6,502 nucleotides of DNA from an uncultured Prevotella sp. Lineage in GTDB: Bacteria; Bacteroidota; Bacteroidia; Bacteroidales; Bacteroidaceae. Under the pieces are notes generated by a model. It made no database searches and was not told the origin of the DNA. It saw only the letters and a list, made by a program, of their open reading frames with translations. The first letter of the stretch is position 1. Each line of letters starts with the position of its first letter. The position numbers and the translations under genes were made by a program. The stretch lies in assembly GCA_900556795.1 (NCBI GenBank), contig USQD01000115.1, positions 1-6,502 on the forward strand. The letters run 5' to 3'. Shown here piece after piece: positions 1 to 6,133 of this stretch.

Positions 1-528
1 CGCATGGATGGCAAAGTATGGGTTTGCATCGACTTTCAGCACAGAAAGCCAGGTAAAGGTAACACCGTAATGAACACTAAATTGAAGAATGTTGCCGATG
101 GTCGTGTATTGGAGCGTACATTCCAGGTTGGTTTCAAATTGGAGGATGTTCGCGTTGAGCGTCGCCCTTATCAGTACCTCTACGAGGACGCTACTGGTTG
201 CATTTTCATGAACCAGGAGACTTTCGAGCAGGTGCCTATCGCTAAGGAGAACGTTACCGGTGGTCAGTACATGAAGGAGGGTGACGTAGTTGAGGTTGTT
301 ACTGATACTACAGACGGTACTATCCTCTTGGCTGAAATGCCAGCAAAGACTACCCTGAAGATTACTCACTCTGAGCCAGGTGTAAAGGGTAACACTGCTA
401 CCAACGCTACTAAGCCAGCTACTCTCGAGACTGGTGCTGAGGTTCGTGTTCCTTTGTTCGTTAACGAAGGCGAGACTATCCAGGTTGACACTCGTGACGG
501 TAGCTACCTCGGTCGTGTAAGCGAGTAA
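1..528 (+). CDS. efp: Elongation factor P, 3' part (5' end outside window)
   Basis: EF-P binds ribosomes stalled on polyproline stretches, between the P and E sites, and helps peptide-bond formation. The frame is open from base 1 (an Arg codon precedes the first ATG at 4), so that ATG is internal. By comparison with the usual length of about 188 residues, roughly 13-15 N-terminal residues are missing. Counting from the Met at 4, the KOW-like N-domain tip loop KPGKG is at residues 15-19. Lys18 (codon 55-57) matches E. coli Lys34, the residue that is modified in some lineages. The EF-P signature in the C-terminal OB domain is at residues 137-156 (KPATLETGAEVRVPLFVNEG), followed by VDTRDGSYLGRV. 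Codon use leans to GGT, GCT, ACT and CGT, as expected for a highly expressed gene. The gene ends 63 bp before the glycosyltransferase. Identity is secure; the state of Lys18 modification cannot be read here. Confidence 0.96.
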   Translation, partial: RMDGKVWVCIDFQHRKPGKGNTVMNTKLKNVADGRVLERTFQVGFKLEDVRVERRPYQYLYEDATGCIFMNQETFEQVPIAKENVTGGQYMKEGDVVEVVTDTTDGTILLAEMPAKTTLKITHSEPGVKGNTATNATKPATLETGAEVRVPLFVNEGETIQVDTRDGSYLGRVSE

Positions 529-591
529 TCTGTTTCTGATTCAAAAGATTACGCTCTTATCGAGCAAACTTAACCCTTAATAGTAAGAAGA

Positions 592-1650
592 ATGAAATAT
601 TCCATCATAGTACCTGTTTTCAATCGTCCGGACGAAGTGGACGAACTCTTGGAAAGTCTAACCCATCAAACGGAGAAGGACTTCGAGGTAGTCATCGTAG
701 AGGATGGCTCACAGACTCCTTGCGAGGATGTGTGCAAACGGTACGAAAACCTGATGGATATACATTATTACTATAAGGAGAACTCTGGTCCAGGTCAGAG
801 TCGCAACTATGGTGCCGAGCGTGCCAAGGGCGAGTATCTCCTGATACTCGACAGCGACGTGGTCTTGCCAGAGGGTTATCTGAAGGCTGTAAGTGATGAG
901 TTGAGCCGCGAACCTGCCGATGCATTCGGTGGTCCCGACAAGGCGCACTCATCATTTACAGATACTCAGAAAGCCATTTCTTATTCCATGACTTCTTTCT
1001 TCACCACCGGTGGTATCCGTGGCGGAAAGAAGAAGATGGATAAGTTCTACCCTCGTTCATTCAACATGGGCATCCGCAGGGATGTTTATCTCAAGTTGAA
1101 TGGCTTTTCTAACATGCGTTTTGGTGAGGACATCGATTTCTCCATCCGTATCTTCAAGGCAGGCTGCCGTTGCCGTCTGTTCCCTGAAGCATGGGTATGG
1201 CATAAGCGCCGCACCGATTTCCGCAAATTCTGGCGACAGGTTTACAACAGCGGTATCGCCCGCATCAACCTTTACAAGAAGTATCCAGAGAGTCTCAAGC
1301 TCGTACATCTCCTGCCGATGGTCTTCACCGTGGGCGTGATAGGTACGCTCCTGCTGCTTTTCTTCGGATTTCTGCCGTATATGTTGGGCACAGTCCACGT
1401 ATTCCCTACCCTGGGCAATGCACTGGCTGCATTGGGCTGCATCGGTCTGCTGGGCATCATTCTCTATATCATTGCGCTGTTCATCGACAGCAGCAGAGAG
1501 AATCACAGTGTGAAGATTGGCTTGTTGAGCATCCGTGCCGCCTTCACCCAACTGATGGGTTACGGCTGCGGATTCCTTTCAGCCTGGTGGAAGAGATGCC
1601 TGCTCGGACAGAGCGAATTCAGCGCATACAACAAGACTTTCTATAAATAG
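592..1650 (+). CDS. Family 2 glycosyltransferase with C-terminal membrane segments
   Basis: This is a GT-A fold, GT2-family inverting glycosyltransferase that probably moves a sugar from a nucleotide-sugar to an acceptor at the inner face of the cytoplasmic membrane. In its 352 residues the N-terminus YSIIVPVFNRPDEV (3-16) is the typical GT2 opening. EDGS (37-40) is the nucleotide-binding Asp region, DSD (87-89) is the metal-binding DXD, and GED (178-180) supplies the likely catalytic acid/base region. These are followed by VWHKRR (202-207). Hydrophobic stretches at about 239-262 and 277-298, and a weaker one at 311-333, suggest a membrane-anchored tail. The start ATG follows a purine-rich AAGAAG. 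The gene has no visible promoter of its own, so it could be read from efp or from a promoter I cannot recognise. radC begins 8 bp after the stop, which implies co-transcription. Donor and acceptor cannot be predicted; polysaccharide, LPS or glycolipid synthesis are all possible. Confidence 0.9.
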   Translation: MKYSIIVPVFNRPDEVDELLESLTHQTEKDFEVVIVEDGSQTPCEDVCKRYENLMDIHYYYKENSGPGQSRNYGAERAKGEYLLILDSDVVLPEGYLKAVSDELSREPADAFGGPDKAHSSFTDTQKAISYSMTSFFTTGGIRGGKKKMDKFYPRSFNMGIRRDVYLKLNGFSNMRFGEDIDFSIRIFKAGCRCRLFPEAWVWHKRRTDFRKFWRQVYNSGIARINLYKKYPESLKLVHLLPMVFTVGVIGTLLLLFFGFLPYMLGTVHVFPTLGNALAALGCIGLLGIILYIIALFIDSSRENHSVKIGLLSIRAAFTQLMGYGCGFLSAWWKRCLLGQSEFSAYNKTFYK

Positions 1651-1658
1651 ATTACACT

Positions 1659-2348
1659 ATGAGTGAGAAGCTTTCTATTTCGCAATGGGCAGAGGAAGAC
1701 AAACCTCGTGAAAAACTGGAGCGACTAGGAGCATCAGCACTATCCAATGCCGAACTGCTAGCCATATTAATAGGTTCCGGCTCCCAAGACGAGAGCGCAG
1801 TAGATCTGATGAAACACATCATGAAAGACTGCGACAACAATCTCAATACTCTCGGCAAGATGACAATCAAAGAACTCACCCACTACAAAGGTATGGGACC
1901 CGCGAAAGCGATTACCGTACTTGCAGCCTGTGAGCTGGGGAAGCGTCGTGCCCTTGACAAGATAGGAAATCGTCCAGATCTGGGGTCTTCCCTTGCCATC
2001 TACAACTATATGCTCCCCAAAATGCAGGATCTCGATACCGAAGAAGCATGGGTGTTGATGATGAACCAGAACTTCAAACTTATCAAGGCTTCCTGTATCT
2101 CGCACGGAGGCATTACGGAAACTGCCGTGGATATCCGGCTGCTCATCAAGGAAGCCGTACTTAACAATGCTACCATCATTGCCTTCTGTCACAACCATCC
2201 GAGTCACAGTCCGTTCCCCAGTAAGGCTGACGACCAGCTCACCTTACAGATAAAGAAGGCCTGCGAAATCATGCGCATCTTCTTTATGGACCATGTCATC
2301 ATCACCGATGGCGCCTTTTATTCCTATCACGACAAAGGAAAGTTGTAA
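1659..2348 (+). CDS. radC: RadC family protein (JAB/MPN domain)
   Basis: A full-length RadC family member of 229 residues, the usual size. The N-terminal part has EKLERLGASALSNAELLAIL (18-37) and a helix-hairpin-helix around KGMGPAKAITVLAA (77-90), which suggests DNA contact. The C-terminal JAB1/MPN/Mov34-type domain has the metal motif HxHx7SxxD with H178, H180, S188 and D191. A Glu at 128 or 129, in the segment before VLMMNQ, is the likely fourth active-site residue. The position after HNHPS is His183, where many RadC proteins have Gly. The historical DNA repair label for RadC is weakly supported in the literature, and the true role of housekeeping RadC is unclear. The start ATG is 8 bp after the glycosyltransferase stop, so the two are likely translated from one message. 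The next gene has its own promoter region. Confidence 0.93.
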   Translation: MSEKLSISQWAEEDKPREKLERLGASALSNAELLAILIGSGSQDESAVDLMKHIMKDCDNNLNTLGKMTIKELTHYKGMGPAKAITVLAACELGKRRALDKIGNRPDLGSSLAIYNYMLPKMQDLDTEEAWVLMMNQNFKLIKASCISHGGITETAVDIRLLIKEAVLNNATIIAFCHNHPSHSPFPSKADDQLTLQIKKACEIMRIFFMDHVIITDGAFYSYHDKGKL

Positions 2349-2390
2349 AAGCCAAAGTTCCATATTCATCATAAATTCAAGAATTTTTCA

Positions 2391-2398
2391 TATCTTTG
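2391..2398 (+). promoter_or_regulatory. Possible upstream promoter -7 box (TATCTTTG)
   Basis: TATCTTTG fits the Bacteroidota -7 consensus TAnnTTTG and sits in an A/T-rich gap after radC. No good TTTG -33 box is found about 20 bp upstream, so this is weaker than the promoter at 2431-2461. It would give a leader of about 75-80 nt for the sufT-like gene. The last four bases are part of a near-palindrome, TTTGTGCGCAAA (2395-2406). Confidence 0.4.
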
Positions 2399-2430
2399 TG
2401 CGCAAACAAGAAAAATAAATCACCATTTGT

Positions 2431-2461
2431 TTTGCATTGTCTATAATTATTGTTACCTTTG
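2431..2461 (+). promoter_or_regulatory. Bacteroidota-type promoter of the sufT-like gene
   Basis: A -33 box TTTG (2431-2434) is followed after 19 bp by TACCTTTG (2454-2461), a full match to the TTTG / TAnnTTTG promoter read by the primary sigma factor of Bacteroidota. Transcription would start near 2467-2469 and give a very short leader of about 12-14 nt before the ATG at 2481. The leader is A-rich and has no Shine-Dalgarno sequence, which is normal for this phylum. The promoter also rules out the longer reading frame that begins at 2427. Confidence 0.75.
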
Positions 2462-2480
2462 CAGAAAACAATATAAAATT

Positions 2481-2801
2481 ATGACACAAGAAGAAAAGAC
2501 AAAGATAGAAGAAAGAATCGTTGATGTTCTTAAAACCGTTTACGACCCAGAGATTCCCGTAAACATCTGGGACCTCGGTATGATTTACAAGATTGACGTA
2601 AAGGACGATGCCACTGTAGAGCTGGACATGACCTTTACAGCCCCATCTTGTCCTGCAGCCGACTTCATCCTGGAGGATGTACGCAGCAAGGTAGATAGCG
2701 TGGAAGGCGTGAAATCAGCCAATGTAAACCTCGTTTTCGAACCAGCTTGGGACCAGAGCATGATGAGCGAAGAAGCCCGCGTAGAACTCGGCTTTGAATA
2801 A
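2481..2801 (+). CDS. MIP18/SufT-like Fe-S cluster assembly factor (DUF59)
   Basis: A 106-residue, single-domain protein of the MIP18 (DUF59) family, which includes SufT, PaaD and eukaryotic CIA2. Members help mature or insert Fe-S clusters in target proteins. The family motif DPEIPVNIWDLGMIYKI is at residues 22-38, the reactive-Cys loop TAPSCP is at 53-58 (Cys57), and the C-terminal EPAWDQSMMSEEARVELG is at 87-104. The frame is open further upstream to an ATG at 2427, but that start lies inside the promoter and adds residues unlike the family, so 2481 is preferred. No sufB, sufC, sufD or sufS gene lies in this window, so the gene stands alone next to lpxH, 53 bp away on the same strand. Which proteins it serves cannot be told. 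Confidence 0.88.
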   Translation: MTQEEKTKIEERIVDVLKTVYDPEIPVNIWDLGMIYKIDVKDDATVELDMTFTAPSCPAADFILEDVRSKVDSVEGVKSANVNLVFEPAWDQSMMSEEARVELGFE

Positions 2802-2812
2802 AGACAAAGCCA

Positions 2813-2840
2813 TTCACTCTTCATCCTTCACTCTTCACTT
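2813..2840 (+). repeat. Four-unit heptamer tandem repeat before lpxH
   Basis: Four consecutive 7-bp units, TTCACTC, TTCATCC, TTCACTC and TTCACTT, fill about half of the gap between the sufT-like gene and lpxH. The array ends 14 bp before the lpxH ATG. It is pyrimidine-rich and nearly free of G on the + strand. It contains no start codon, and I see no hairpin in it. Units 1 and 3 are identical; 2 and 4 differ by two and one bases. Confidence 0.75.
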
Positions 2841-2854
2841 AAAAAGAACCGCTT

Positions 2855-3619
2855 ATGAAAAATGTATATTTCCTCTCAGATGCGCATCTTGGCTCATTAG
2901 CCATTCCGCATGCCCGCATGCAGGAGCGCCGTCTCGTCCGCTTCCTTGACAGTATCAAGAACAAGGCTGCTGCCATCTATCTGCTGGGCGACATGTTTGA
3001 TTTCTGGAACGAATACAAGAATGTAGTTCCAAAAGGATACACCCGTTTCCTGGGAAAAATCTCAGAGTTGACCGATATGGGAGTGGAAGTACATTTCTTC
3101 ACCGGTAACCACGACTTATGGACTTATGGCTATCTAGAAGAAGAGTGCGGCATGATTGTGCACTATAAGCCACAGACCGTTGAGATTTACGACAAGGTAT
3201 TTTTCCTTGCACATGGCGACGGACTGGGCGACCCAGACAAGAAGTTCAAGCTTCTGAAGGCAATATTCCACAACCACACCTGCCAGCGCCTTCTGAATGC
3301 CATCCATCCTCGCTGGGGACTGGCGCTGGGATTGAACTGGGCGAAGCACAGCCGACTGAAGCGTGCCGATGGCAAGGAAGAGCCTTATATGGGCGAAAAG
3401 AAGGAATTTCTGGTACGCTTTGCCAAACAGTATATGCAAAGCCACAAGGATGTAGATTACTTCATGTTCGGTCATCGCCACATCGAACTGGACCTGATGC
3501 TGAGCAAGAAGACCCGCCTGATGATTCTGGGTGACTGGATATGGCAGTTCACCTACGCCGTGTTTGATGGCGAACACATGTTTATGGAAGAATATGTGGA
3601 AGGCGAAAGCCAACCGTAA
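2855..3619 (+). CDS. lpxH: UDP-2,3-diacylglucosamine diphosphatase (LpxH-like)
   Basis: Probably hydrolyses UDP-2,3-diacylglucosamine to lipid X and UMP, the fourth step of lipid A synthesis, at the inner face of the cytoplasmic membrane. The 254 residues carry the calcineurin-like metallophosphoesterase motifs in order: SDAHLG (8-13, metal ligands D9 and H11), LLGDMFDFW (43-51, D46), TGNHD (83-87, N85 and H86), LAHGDG (118-123, H120) and FGHRH (205-209, H207 and H209). The central segment between the HGD and GHRH motifs, rich in basic and hydrophobic residues (about 129-170), fits the lipid-binding insertion of LpxH. E. coli LpxH is slightly shorter (240 residues). It follows the sufT-like gene on the same strand and ends 30 bp before a strong hairpin. 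Another phosphoesterase of the same fold is possible but less likely. Confidence 0.85.
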   Translation: MKNVYFLSDAHLGSLAIPHARMQERRLVRFLDSIKNKAAAIYLLGDMFDFWNEYKNVVPKGYTRFLGKISELTDMGVEVHFFTGNHDLWTYGYLEEECGMIVHYKPQTVEIYDKVFFLAHGDGLGDPDKKFKLLKAIFHNHTCQRLLNAIHPRWGLALGLNWAKHSRLKRADGKEEPYMGEKKEFLVRFAKQYMQSHKDVDYFMFGHRHIELDLMLSKKTRLMILGDWIWQFTYAVFDGEHMFMEEYVEGESQP

Positions 3620-3649
3620 AAGCAAAAAAACAAGAACAAAACAAACGAT

Positions 3650-3689
3650 AATAATAAAGGGCAGCCCAAACAGGTTGCCCTTTATTATT
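3650..3689. terminator. Bidirectional terminator between lpxH and the kinase
   Basis: A 14-bp perfect inverted repeat (3650-3663 with 3676-3689) continues inward through a G-U and two G-C pairs to a six-base loop (3667-3672). The GC core GGGCA/TGCCC is flanked by A/T arms (AATAATAAA and TTTATTATT), so the hairpin has a U-rich 3' side in either direction. Convergent genes end 30 bp before it (lpxH, +) and 24 bp after it (kinase, -). On the - strand the downstream sequence is T-rich and includes a run of seven T (3624-3630). Confidence 0.9.
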
Positions 3690-3713
3690 GGCAAGTACTC
3701 TTATTACTTATTC

Positions 3714-4760
3714 TTAACGCTGGATTCTTCCTCCCGAAGAAGTCATGTTCGAGATGATTTCCTCTTCACTTACCAGGTTCTGATCGCCCGGAATCGTATT
3801 CTTGATGGCACTAGCCGACAGCGAGAAATCCAGGCAATACTGGTTTTTGTCGCCCCACTTCTGATGTGCGTGAATATAGGCAGCAACGAAGGCATCGCCT
3901 ACACCCATCGGATCCACAATCGGCTCTATATCATATATTCTTGTTGTATAGAGCTGATCTTCCACAGCATCATAGAGCAGACCACTCAGAGTGTGATGAC
4001 TGCTGGCAATCTGGTTTCTTACTGCCATCACCATCTTCTTGCACTTAGGGAAGAGATGGTGCATCTTGCGGAAATACTTCAGATAAGCCTCTCTATCTAT
4101 CTCATAGTTCTCATCCAAAGCCTCGAAAGGAATATGAGGCACACCACTGGCTATCTCCCACTCATTCTGATCACCAAAGATGATGTCGCTATACTGCATC
4201 ATCTGGAAGAGCACATCGTGAGGTTCCAGACCGTATCCCCAGAGATTCTTGCGATAGTTGATGTCGCAGGCAATGGTCAGGCCATCGGCTACAGCCAGCT
4301 TGATGGCATCCATCGTAGATTCCATCGCATCACGGCTGATGGCACAGGTAATACCTGAGCAATGGAATACGGCAGCATCTGCCAGTACCTGATTCCATTT
4401 CACCATACCACGCTTCAAGGAATAGAAAGAAGAGTTCTTGCGGTCATAGACAACACGGGAGTTGCGCATCGCCACAGCTTCCTCGAAGTAATAGGTACCG
4501 AGACGATCGCCACCACGCACCACATGAGAAACATTCAGACCATACTCCCTGAGATGCATCAATGCAGCCTCTCCCATCTCACCGTATGGCACACGGGTAA
4601 CATACTCGACATTATCACCCAAATAAGCCAAAGAAATAGCTGCATTTGCCTCACTGCCACCATAGTTGCCAAACATACGATGCCCCTGGAATAAACGTTG
4701 ATAACCGGGCTTAGAAATTCTAAGCAATATTTCTCCGAAAGTTACAATCTTTGTTTTCAT
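3714..4760 (-). CDS. kdgK: PfkB-family sugar kinase, likely 2-keto-3-deoxygluconate kinase
   Basis: A ribokinase/PfkB-family kinase of 348 residues, probably phosphorylating 2-keto-3-deoxygluconate to KDPG in hexuronate/pectin breakdown. Visible motifs: N-terminal KIVTFGEILLRI (4-15); GGSEANAA (34-41), the first PfkB signature, which binds sugar; DINYRKNLW (166-174), which I associate with KDG kinases; GDQNEWE (196-202), in place of the common NEEE region; and DPMGVGDAF (283-291), the second signature with the anion hole and catalytic base Asp289. The second signature is usually D-T-x-G-A-G-D; Pro-Met and Val-Gly here are departures but keep Gly286, Gly288 and Asp289. The ATG at 4760 is preferred over an in-frame TTG at 4769, which would only add three residues. 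It lies 138 bp downstream of ackA, beyond that gene's terminator. No kdgA aldolase or uronate gene is visible, so the substrate is inferred from sequence alone; fructokinase or another sugar kinase is possible. Confidence 0.8.
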   Translation of the reverse strand: MKTKIVTFGEILLRISKPGYQRLFQGHRMFGNYGGSEANAAISLAYLGDNVEYVTRVPYGEMGEAALMHLREYGLNVSHVVRGGDRLGTYYFEEAVAMRNSRVVYDRKNSSFYSLKRGMVKWNQVLADAAVFHCSGITCAISRDAMESTMDAIKLAVADGLTIACDINYRKNLWGYGLEPHDVLFQMMQYSDIIFGDQNEWEIASGVPHIPFEALDENYEIDREAYLKYFRKMHHLFPKCKKMVMAVRNQIASSHHTLSGLLYDAVEDQLYTTRIYDIEPIVDPMGVGDAFVAAYIHAHQKWGDKNQYCLDFSLSASAIKNTIPGDQNLVSEEEIISNMTSSGGRIQR

Positions 4761-4835
4761 AATTCGCAAAATTTAAGTGACGCTTCCATCCTCATCAGGC
4801 AGGAGCCTCAGTATGTAATAATGAATAGGAAAGAA

Positions 4836-4878
4836 ATAAGGTGAAGACCATTCACTTATGTTTCAGTCTTCACCTTAT
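4836..4878 (-). terminator. Terminator after ackA
   Basis: A 13-bp perfect inverted repeat (4836-4848 with 4866-4878, arm ATAAGGTGAAGAC) encloses a 17-base loop. It begins 20 bp after the ackA stop on the - strand. The 3' arm ends in TTAT and runs into TTCTTTCC, a T-rich tail suited to intrinsic termination of the pta-ackA message. The kinase downstream would then depend on read-through or on an unrecognised promoter in 4761-4835. Confidence 0.8.
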
Positions 4879-4898
4879 ATGATATTATTGTGTTGGAT

Positions 4899-6101
4899 TT
4901 ACTTCTTAGCAACCAAATCCATAGTATCGCGAGCAATAACGATTTCCTCGTCTGTAGGAACTACTACTACCTTCACCTTACTGTCGTCAGTAGAGATGAT
5001 AGCTTCCTCACCACGAACCTTGTCATTTACTTCCTTATTGATCTTGATGCCAAGATACTCCAGGTTCTTGCAAGAATCCTCACGGAGGTCGGTCTGGTTC
5101 TCACCTACACCGGCAGTAAATACGATAGCGTCAACGCCACCCATAGCTGCTGTGTAAGCACCGATATACTTCTTGATGCGATATTCGTACATACGGAGAG
5201 CCAACTGAGCCTTCTCATTACCCTCGTTGGCAGCGTTCTCGATGTCACGCATATCAGAAGAAATACCTGTAATACCGAGCACACCACTCTTCTTGTTCAG
5301 GAAGTCAGCCATCTCCTGTGGCTTCATATTCAACTTCTCCATCAAGTAGGTAACGGCAGAAGCATCGATGTCACCACAACGTGAACCCATCATCAAACCA
5401 GCCAATGGGGTCAAACCCATTGAAGTATCCAATACCTTACCGTTCAATACAGCAGCTACAGAGCCACCGTTACCGATGTGGCAAGTGATGATCTTAGAGT
5501 TGTTCTGGTCGAGACCGAGAATCTCGCAAACACGCTTAGAAACATAGCGGTGAGATGTTCCGTGGAAACCATAACGGCGTACGTGATACTTCTCATACAA
5601 CTCATAAGGAATTGCATAGAGGTAAGCATAGTCTGGCATTGTGCTGTGGAATGCGTTGTCGAATACACAAACCTGAGGAGTGCCTGGCATCAAAGAGTCA
5701 ACGGCACGGATACCCTTCAGGTGGCCAGCGTTGTGAACAGGAGCAAGGTCGCAAAGTTCCTCGATACCATCCTCTACGCTCTGGTCAACTATGACACTCT
5801 CCTTGAACTTGTCACCACCCTGTACGACACGGTGTCCTACAGCGTCGATTTCCTTCAAGTCCTTGATAGCGCCGATTTCTGGATCGAGCAAGCACTTGAA
5901 CACGAAGTTCACACCTTCCTTGTGGTCAGGCATATCGTGCATAATCTGCTTCTTCTCACCATTAGGCAATTTCACCTTGATGAATGCGTTATCAAGACCG
6001 ATACGCTCTACACCACCCTGTGCCAATACAGACTCATCGTCCATATTATATAACTTGTACTTGATAGATGAACTACCACAGTTCAGAACCAATACTTTCA
6101 T
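4899..6101 (-). CDS. ackA: Acetate kinase
   Basis: Converts acetyl phosphate and ADP to acetate and ATP, the energy-yielding last step of acetate fermentation, in the cytoplasm. Its 400 residues match the family length, and residues known from the Methanosarcina thermophila enzyme fall at the same numbers: N7, S10 and S12 in LNCGSSSIKY (6-15), R91 in GHRVVQGG (89-96), D148 in VFDNAFH (146-152), H180 in YGFHGTSHR (177-185), N211 in HIGNGGS (208-214) and R241 in GSRCGDIDAS (239-248). The Mg-binding Glu is in PTDEE (382-386). The start ATG lies 32 bp after the pta stop, and the gap is largely a heptamer repeat with no Shine-Dalgarno sequence. The operon partner is pta. Cys8 stands where many homologues have Ala. 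Identity is very secure. Confidence 0.98.
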   Translation of the reverse strand: MKVLVLNCGSSSIKYKLYNMDDESVLAQGGVERIGLDNAFIKVKLPNGEKKQIMHDMPDHKEGVNFVFKCLLDPEIGAIKDLKEIDAVGHRVVQGGDKFKESVIVDQSVEDGIEELCDLAPVHNAGHLKGIRAVDSLMPGTPQVCVFDNAFHSTMPDYAYLYAIPYELYEKYHVRRYGFHGTSHRYVSKRVCEILGLDQNNSKIITCHIGNGGSVAAVLNGKVLDTSMGLTPLAGLMMGSRCGDIDASAVTYLMEKLNMKPQEMADFLNKKSGVLGITGISSDMRDIENAANEGNEKAQLALRMYEYRIKKYIGAYTAAMGGVDAIVFTAGVGENQTDLREDSCKNLEYLGIKINKEVNDKVRGEEAIISTDDSKVKVVVVPTDEEIVIARDTMDLVAKK

Positions 6102-6108
6102 AATAATG

Positions 6109-6129
6109 TAAATGTTAAATGTTAAATGT
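6109..6129 (-). repeat. Three-unit heptamer tandem repeat between pta and ackA
   Basis: Three perfect 7-bp units, ACATTTA when read on the coding (-) strand, fill most of the 32-bp gap between pta and ackA. A partial copy, CATT, follows directly. The array ends 7 bp before the ackA ATG, so it occupies the place where a ribosome binding site would be. It is A/T-rich and unlikely to fold. Confidence 0.8.
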
Positions 6130-6133
6130 TGAA

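Noticed and set aside
553..565. Small hairpin (GCTC/GAGC, five-base loop) after efp as a terminator
   Set aside because: Only four base pairs and no T-run follow; it is too weak to call.
1057..2207. Antisense frames opposite the glycosyltransferase (1057-1551) and radC (1767-2207)
   Set aside because: Both lie fully within well-supported genes and have no recognisable motifs.
2427..2480. Upstream start (2427) for the sufT-like gene
   Set aside because: The added residues would be encoded by the promoter itself (2431-2461) and do not resemble the family N-terminus.
3134..3694. 186-codon - strand frame opposite lpxH
   Set aside because: It begins inside the terminator hairpin region and covers conserved metallophosphoesterase motifs of lpxH on the other strand.
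3531..4358. Long + strand open frame (275 codons) running from the end of lpxH across the terminator and the kinase
   Set aside because: It overlaps lpxH out of frame, crosses a strong terminator and is antisense to a clear PfkB kinase. Its residues look like no family, and the similar frame at 4362-4694 is also antisense to the kinase.
4761..4769. TTG start at 4769 for the kinase
   Set aside because: An ATG three codons later begins the usual family N-terminus; a rare start is not needed.
4761..4835. Promoter for the kinase on the - strand, TAAATTTTG close to the ATG
   Set aside because: It has one base too many for TAnnTTTG, no -33 box, and would leave almost no leader.
5478..6053. 191-codon + strand open frame opposite ackA, and smaller ones at 4858-5384, 5555-5794 and 5791-6111
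   Set aside because: Shadow of the highly conserved ackA coding frame; no family likeness.
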